The notes beneath the pieces were generated by a model. That model was not told the DNA's origin and did not search any database. It saw nothing but the letters and a program-made list of their open reading frames with translations. This document shows positions 7,638-10,852 of a DNA stretch of 10,852 nt, in pieces. The translations under genes and the position numbers were made by a program. Source of the stretch: an uncultured Bacillota bacterium (GTDB lineage: Bacteria > Bacillota > Clostridia > Caldicoprobacterales > UBA3941). The DNA lies in contig CALGOY010000049.1 in assembly GCA_937960725.1 (NCBI GenBank), positions 1 through 10,852 of the forward strand, written 5' to 3'. Positions within the stretch are counted from its first letter, which is position 1. Each line of letters opens with the position of its first letter.

Positions 7638-8219
7638 TTAATTGATCATTACCGGCTGGATTTGTCGGCCCTCCAAAGCACATAGGACTGTATCATATAT
7701 TTTATCCATATCAGCTACGATTGAATTTGCTTTTTCTACTGGATTATCTTGTCTGAAGGGTACAAAATAAATATTCTTTGTATTCATAAGGAGAGCAATA
7801 TTCTTGCCATTGTTCCCCAGTCCATCGTTTGTAGATACTGCTATCACAACCGGCTTTAGGTTTCTAAGATGAGCCTTTGCAGCCATAATCACTGGAGTAT
7901 CTGTAATTCCCATTGCCAGCTTAGCAAGGCTATTTCCTGTACAGGGGGCAATCACTACGACATCGAGCATTTTTTTAGGCCCTATTGGCTCAGCTTCTAC
8001 AATTGTATTAATAACTTTTCTACCTGTTATATTCTCCACTATCTCCTTAAAATCCTTTGCCGCAAAGAAACGTGTGTCCATGGTATCTACCGAATATGAA
8101 AAAATCGGAATTACTTCTGCTCCTTCTTCTACCAATTTTTGTATTTGAGGGATTATTTCAGAAAATGTACAAAATGATCCCGTGACACAAAATCCTATCC
8201 TTACACCTTTTAATTTCAT
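7638..8219 (-). CDS. dpaB: Dipicolinate synthase subunit B (flavoprotein-like)
   Basis: 193 residues of the flavoprotein (HFCD/UbiX-like) fold. Visible features are the N-terminal GVRIGFCVTGSFCTF (5-19), the DVVVIAPCTGNSLAKLA block (86-102) and VSTNDGLGNNGKN (128-140). With DpaA it forms dipicolinate synthase, which converts the dihydrodipicolinate-pathway intermediate to dipicolinic acid in the mother cell during sporulation; the product is taken into the forespore core with calcium. The B. subtilis homologue SpoVFB is about 200 residues. The ATG at 8217-8219 is preferred over one at 8238-8240, because the latter lies ahead of the ribosome binding site GGAGGTG (8226-8232), 6 bases before the chosen codon, and overlaps the dpaA stop. 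The gap to dpaA is 17 bases. Confidence 0.94.
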   Translation of the reverse strand: MKLKGVRIGFCVTGSFCTFSEIIPQIQKLVEEGAEVIPIFSYSVDTMDTRFFAAKDFKEIVENITGRKVINTIVEAEPIGPKKMLDVVVIAPCTGNSLAKLAMGITDTPVIMAAKAHLRNLKPVVIAVSTNDGLGNNGKNIALLMNTKNIYFVPFRQDNPVEKANSIVADMDKIYDTVLCALEGRQIQPVMIN

Positions 8220-8225
8220 TGAGAC

Positions 8226-8232
8226 CACCTCC
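8226..8232 (-). promoter_or_regulatory. Ribosome binding site deciding the dpaB start
   Basis: GGAGGTG, a strong match to the Shine-Dalgarno consensus, lies 6 bases upstream of the ATG at 8217-8219 and downstream of the alternative ATG at 8238-8240, so only the former can use it. Confidence 0.85.
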
Positions 8233-8236
8233 ATAG

Positions 8237-9118
8237 TCATTGCCTGCTGATCTCCTTAATGATATCTAACACAACACTGCATATAGTATCTGCTGCAGTT
8301 TTAGGCGCGACAATACCTGGAAGCCCCAATTCCAAGCTAGCATGAATTCCTAAATCCTTTGCAGCTATAAAATCTACGCCTCCAGGATATGATGCTAAAT
8401 CTATAATAATCGCATGCTTCGGTACAAGCTCGAGCTTTTTTCTATCCAATATCATATAGGGAATGGTGTTAAATATAATATCCTGATAAGGAAGAACGCT
8501 ATCTAATTCTTCTAGGTGAACTGGATTATAGCCATTTTCTTTTATCCAAGCTAAGTCCTTATTGTTACGAGCTTCTACAGTGACGTGGGAGCCTATGCCC
8601 TTTAACATCCTTGAAAGAGATTTCCCTATCCTTCCATAACCTAGTACAAGGACTTTCGCTCCGTGAAGCGTAATATCGGTCATCTCCATCGCTTTTTGAA
8701 TTGCTCCTTCTGCTGTCGGTATTGCGTTTAAAATAGAAAATGCTTCTTCCTCAAGAATATCGTACCAAGTCAATTTTTTATTATTTGCAATTTTTTTAAA
8801 TTTTTCATCAGCTTTTCCAAGTATTACGATTGTGGATGGGGAAATATTATCTAATATTTCTTCTGGCTCTATCTGTATATCTATCTCTTTAAAGTTTATG
8901 TATCCATTTTTATCTTTGTATGGGATAGGCAGCAATAATACATCGCAGTCTAAAAGCTCTGAAGTTATCTCCCTATATATTTTTACATTATCGCTGCTTT
9001 CTATATTTTTAAATCCAAAAGCCTTTACTACATGATCTCTTAAGGCCAATAATTCAATGCAGTATCGCTGTCTAGTATCTCCTCCTATTATTGAAAATAC
9101 CAAGGCTTGCCGCTTCAT
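8237..9118 (-). CDS. dpaA: Dipicolinate synthase subunit A
   Basis: 293 residues, close to the 297 of B. subtilis SpoVFA. The N-terminal domain has GGDTRQRYCIE (12-22), the DpaA signature start; the C-terminal half is a Rossmann NAD(P)-binding domain with VLVLGYGRIGKSL (156-168, GxGxxG at 160-165). LASYPGGVDF (241-250) and LGLPGIVAPKTAA (264-276) are further conserved blocks. It acts with DpaB as the dehydrogenase part of dipicolinate synthase. The ATG (9116-9118) has AAGGGGGT, one mismatch from the consensus ribosome binding site, 5 bases before it. It is the first gene of a dpaA-dpaB-dapG operon, and a sigma-K-like promoter lies about 90 bases upstream. Confidence 0.95.
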   Translation of the reverse strand: MKRQALVFSIIGGDTRQRYCIELLALRDHVVKAFGFKNIESSDNVKIYREITSELLDCDVLLLPIPYKDKNGYINFKEIDIQIEPEEILDNISPSTIVILGKADEKFKKIANNKKLTWYDILEEEAFSILNAIPTAEGAIQKAMEMTDITLHGAKVLVLGYGRIGKSLSRMLKGIGSHVTVEARNNKDLAWIKENGYNPVHLEELDSVLPYQDIIFNTIPYMILDRKKLELVPKHAIIIDLASYPGGVDFIAAKDLGIHASLELGLPGIVAPKTAADTICSVVLDIIKEISRQ

Positions 9119-9206
9119 CTAATACCCCCTTTTTTTTAGTTACAGAATATAATAAAAGGGACTGCAAATATACTGTAAATAGAGCTTTTATATTTTGATT
9201 TCAATT

Positions 9207-9234
9207 TATCATATGATGTAAAGATAGATATAGT
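9207..9234 (-). promoter_or_regulatory. Predicted sigma-K promoter for the dpaA operon
   Basis: On the minus strand AC (9233-9234) is followed, after exactly 17 bases, by CATATGATA (9207-9215), which matches the sigma-K consensus AC-N17-CATANNNTA at every fixed base. It lies downstream of the preceding terminator and about 90 bases before dpaA. The gene is known to be transcribed by sigma-K in the mother cell of B. subtilis, so the match is in the expected place. The consensus is short and the region AT-rich, so it remains a prediction. The remainder of the gap up to dpaA shows no other convincing element. Confidence 0.65.
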
Positions 9235-9264
9235 GCAAAAATTAATGCTTTTAAAAATTCCAAT

Positions 9265-9291
9265 AAAAAAAGGAGCTATTCGCTCCCTTTT
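9265..9291 (-). terminator. Rho-independent terminator after the dUTPase gene
   Basis: On the minus strand AAAAGGGAGC (9282-9291) pairs with GCTCCTTTTT (9267-9276) around a five-base loop GAATA, with one G-T wobble, and the descending arm runs into seven T residues. The TAA stop of the gene (9290-9292) overlaps the first bases of the stem. It isolates the M16 peptidase/dUTPase transcript from dpaA. Confidence 0.88.
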
Positions 9292-9649
9292 ATTCCCACT
9301 CATATCCTTTTTTATCGGATATACCTTGCTGCCTTTTGAAATTCTCTTCATTTTTTTTAAGATAGCCCTGATATAAATCTTCAGCTGTCATTCCCATCCT
9401 CAGACACATACCTATAAAAAAATGAAGGATATCAACTAATTCCTCCCGTATTGCAGCTTCATTTAATTCTTTTGGATTTTTCCACCATTTAAAATTAACT
9501 TCGTTTAAAAGCTCCGCTAATTCGGATATGATAGCAAGGGTTTGTTTCTGTATCCATTCTTCTTTAGAAATGCCTTGTAGATTTCGTTTTTCTATTAGAG
9601 CAGTATCAAACTTTTCTTGAAGCTTAAAAATATGTTCCAACCTGTCCAT
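9290..9649 (-). CDS. All-alpha dUTPase-like nucleotide pyrophosphohydrolase (dUTPase_2 family)
   Basis: 119-residue, mainly helical protein. The metal-binding pattern of all-alpha NTP pyrophosphatases is visible: Glu43 and Glu46 in ISELAELLNE, then FKWWKN (53-58), and Glu70 with Asp73 in REELVDILHFF. The lysine and asparagine of YLKKNEENF (97-105) fit the last family motif. The FKWWK and LVDILHF blocks point to the dimeric dUTPase family rather than MazG proper; dUTP to dUMP plus pyrophosphate is the likely reaction, and related substrates cannot be excluded. Start choice is less sure: the ATG at 9647-9649 matches the family (MDRLEHIFKLQ) and has AGGGGG 12 bases upstream, while an ATG at 9671-9673 directly abuts the upstream stop and has no ribosome binding site. 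It is probably cotranscribed with the M16 peptidase gene. Confidence 0.85.
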   Translation of the reverse strand: MDRLEHIFKLQEKFDTALIEKRNLQGISKEEWIQKQTLAIISELAELLNEVNFKWWKNPKELNEAAIREELVDILHFFIGMCLRMGMTAEDLYQGYLKKNEENFKRQQGISDKKGYEWE

Positions 9650-9673
9650 ATTTATCTTTAACCCCCTGTACAT

Positions 9674-10852
9674 CTAGTCAAAAATCTTCATTAGTTCCTC
9701 GGTCCAATCATCCCTCGCTACAGTGGCCACAACAAATTTATCAGGATCTAATATTTCATCAATTATGCCATAAACATCATCTATTGAAACCTTGTCTATT
9801 TTATTTAAGATTTCGGCAGGAGTTGTAATTCTTTCCAACAAAAGCTGGGATCTGCCGATAGCAATCATACGGCTGCTAGTGCTTTCTAACCCTAGTATGT
9901 AATTGCCTTTTAGCTGCTCCTTTGCCTTTTGAAACTCCTCTTTGCTTACTCCCCTACTTTTTATTTTTCCTATCTCCTCCTTAATTAGCGAAGCTACAGT
10001 TGTGATTTGTTCCGGTTTAGTCCCCGCATATATAGTAAACAAGCCGCCGCTTAAATAGCTGGAAGGATACGAAAATACCGAGTAGGCAAGGCCCCTTTCT
10101 TCCCTTATCTCCTGAAATAATCTTGAGCTCATTCCCCCTCCGAACAAGTTGTTAAACACCAGTACAGGATATACATTATCATCACCTAGTTGTACGCCGG
10201 GCCCAGCTATGCATAAATGGGCTTGTTCTATATCTTTCTTTTTGAAAGCAAATCTTTTATTGCTTTTTCCACTAGAATGTTGCTGTCTTTCTATATATGA
10301 TTTATCCCACTGGCCAAAATATTTCTCAATAAGCGAAATTAAGTTGTTTTCATCAAAATTTCCCGCCACTGAGATAACCATATTATTGGGGGTATAAAAT
10401 CGATTAAAAAAAGCCAACACTTCATCTCTAGTAAATCTATTTAAATTTTCTATAGTTCCCAATATCGGCTGCCCTAAGCGATGGGAGCCAAAATAAGTGC
10501 TGCTTACAAGGTCATATACAAGATCTTCCGGAGAATCTTCATACATGTAGATTTCTTCTAATACAACTCCCTTTTCTTTTTGCAGCTCCGTATCATCAAA
10601 TGTAGAATTAAGAATCATATCAGATAAAAGATCCAAGGCCAGATCTAAATGTTCGTCGATTACTTTGCAATAAAAGCAGGTACATTCTTTTGCGGTGAAT
10701 GCATTTAGTTGACCGCCGACTGCATCCATAGTCTCGGCTATTTCTTTTGCTGTGCGATTTATCGTCCCTTTAAATAACATGTGTTCAATAAAATGTGATA
10801 GACCATTTTCTTTTTCATTTTCATCAACAGAGCCCACCTTAAACCACATGCC
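9674..10852 (-). CDS. mlpA: M16 family zinc peptidase (MlpA/YmxG-like), 5' end beyond the window
   Basis: 392 residues are visible and the reading frame is open to the right edge; about 25-30 N-terminal residues of a roughly 410-residue protein are outside. Counting from the visible Gly, the inverted zinc motif HFIEH is at 20-24 and the third ligand is the second Glu of VVLEEI at about 100, the spacing usual for the family. The second M16 domain carries FGGGMSSRLFQEIREERGLAYSV-type sequence (around 242), typical of active-chain M16B peptidases related to mitochondrial processing peptidase. No signal peptide can be judged. The B. subtilis homologue MlpA lies just upstream of spoVFA, and the same neighbourhood here supports the symbol; the substrate is unknown. 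The stop TAG is followed at once by the dUTPase gene region, so the two probably share a transcript. Confidence 0.92.
   Translation of the reverse strand, partial: GMWFKVGSVDENEKENGLSHFIEHMLFKGTINRTAKEIAETMDAVGGQLNAFTAKECTCFYCKVIDEHLDLALDLLSDMILNSTFDDTELQKEKGVVLEEIYMYEDSPEDLVYDLVSSTYFGSHRLGQPILGTIENLNRFTRDEVLAFFNRFYTPNNMVISVAGNFDENNLISLIEKYFGQWDKSYIERQQHSSGKSNKRFAFKKKDIEQAHLCIAGPGVQLGDDNVYPVLVFNNLFGGGMSSRLFQEIREERGLAYSVFSYPSSYLSGGLFTIYAGTKPEQITTVASLIKEEIGKIKSRGVSKEEFQKAKEQLKGNYILGLESTSSRMIAIGRSQLLLERITTPAEILNKIDKVSIDDVYGIIDEILDPDKFVVATVARDDWTEELMKIFD

Noticed and set aside
9126..9176. A sigma-A-like pair TTTACA and TATTAT in the dpaA leader.
   Set aside because: The spacer is about 19 bases, longer than usual, and both hexamers have a mismatch in a very AT-rich stretch; the sigma-K match upstream is better.
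9136..9351. Minus-strand open frame of 71 codons covering the dpaA leader and the end of the dUTPase gene.
   Set aside because: It runs through the terminator hairpin and the predicted promoter, has a low-complexity Lys/Ile/Ser/Phe composition typical of translated AT-rich non-coding DNA, and overlaps a recognisable gene in another frame.

Overview
The window is a compact stretch of housekeeping and sporulation genes from a low-GC, endospore-forming Firmicute, most likely a member of the Clostridia. Three things point there: paired dipicolinate synthase genes (dpaA and dpaB, needed for the spore core), a SpoIIIE-type DNA translocase beside tepA and ylzJ, and AT-rich DNA with strong GGAGG-type ribosome binding sites. 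All eleven genes lie on the minus strand, so in transcription order the window is read from its right edge to its left. The gene order resembles the Bacillus subtilis mlpA-spoVFA-spoVFB-dapG-tepA-ylzJ-spoIIIE-pgsA-cinA region, with several genes absent and rimO present between spoIIIE and pgsA.

Right to left: an M16 zinc peptidase cut by the right edge (9674-10852) and a small all-alpha dUTPase-like pyrophosphohydrolase (9290-9649) end at an intrinsic terminator. A 171-base gap then holds that terminator and a predicted sigma-K promoter, followed by dpaA, dpaB and dapG (6378-9118), which read as one operon ending at a palindromic terminator. This unit links aspartate kinase, the first step of the diaminopimelate/lysine pathway, to dipicolinate synthase, which takes its substrate from the same pathway. 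Next come tepA (GTG start) and ylzJ, overlapping by 4 bases and closed by a third terminator. A 157-base gap with an extended -10 promoter leads into spoIIIE-rimO-pgsA-cinA, a tightly packed run (overlap 4, overlap 17, gap 8) that leaves the window at its left edge inside cinA.

There is no stretch longer than 300 bases without a gene. I see no rRNA, tRNA, CRISPR array, insertion sequence or phage gene. I do not see a previously undescribed system here. The observations most worth checking are regulatory: a consensus match to a sigma-K promoter ahead of dpaA, three terminators whose hairpins take in or abut the stop codon of the preceding gene, and a shortened dpa/dap operon without asd and dapA.
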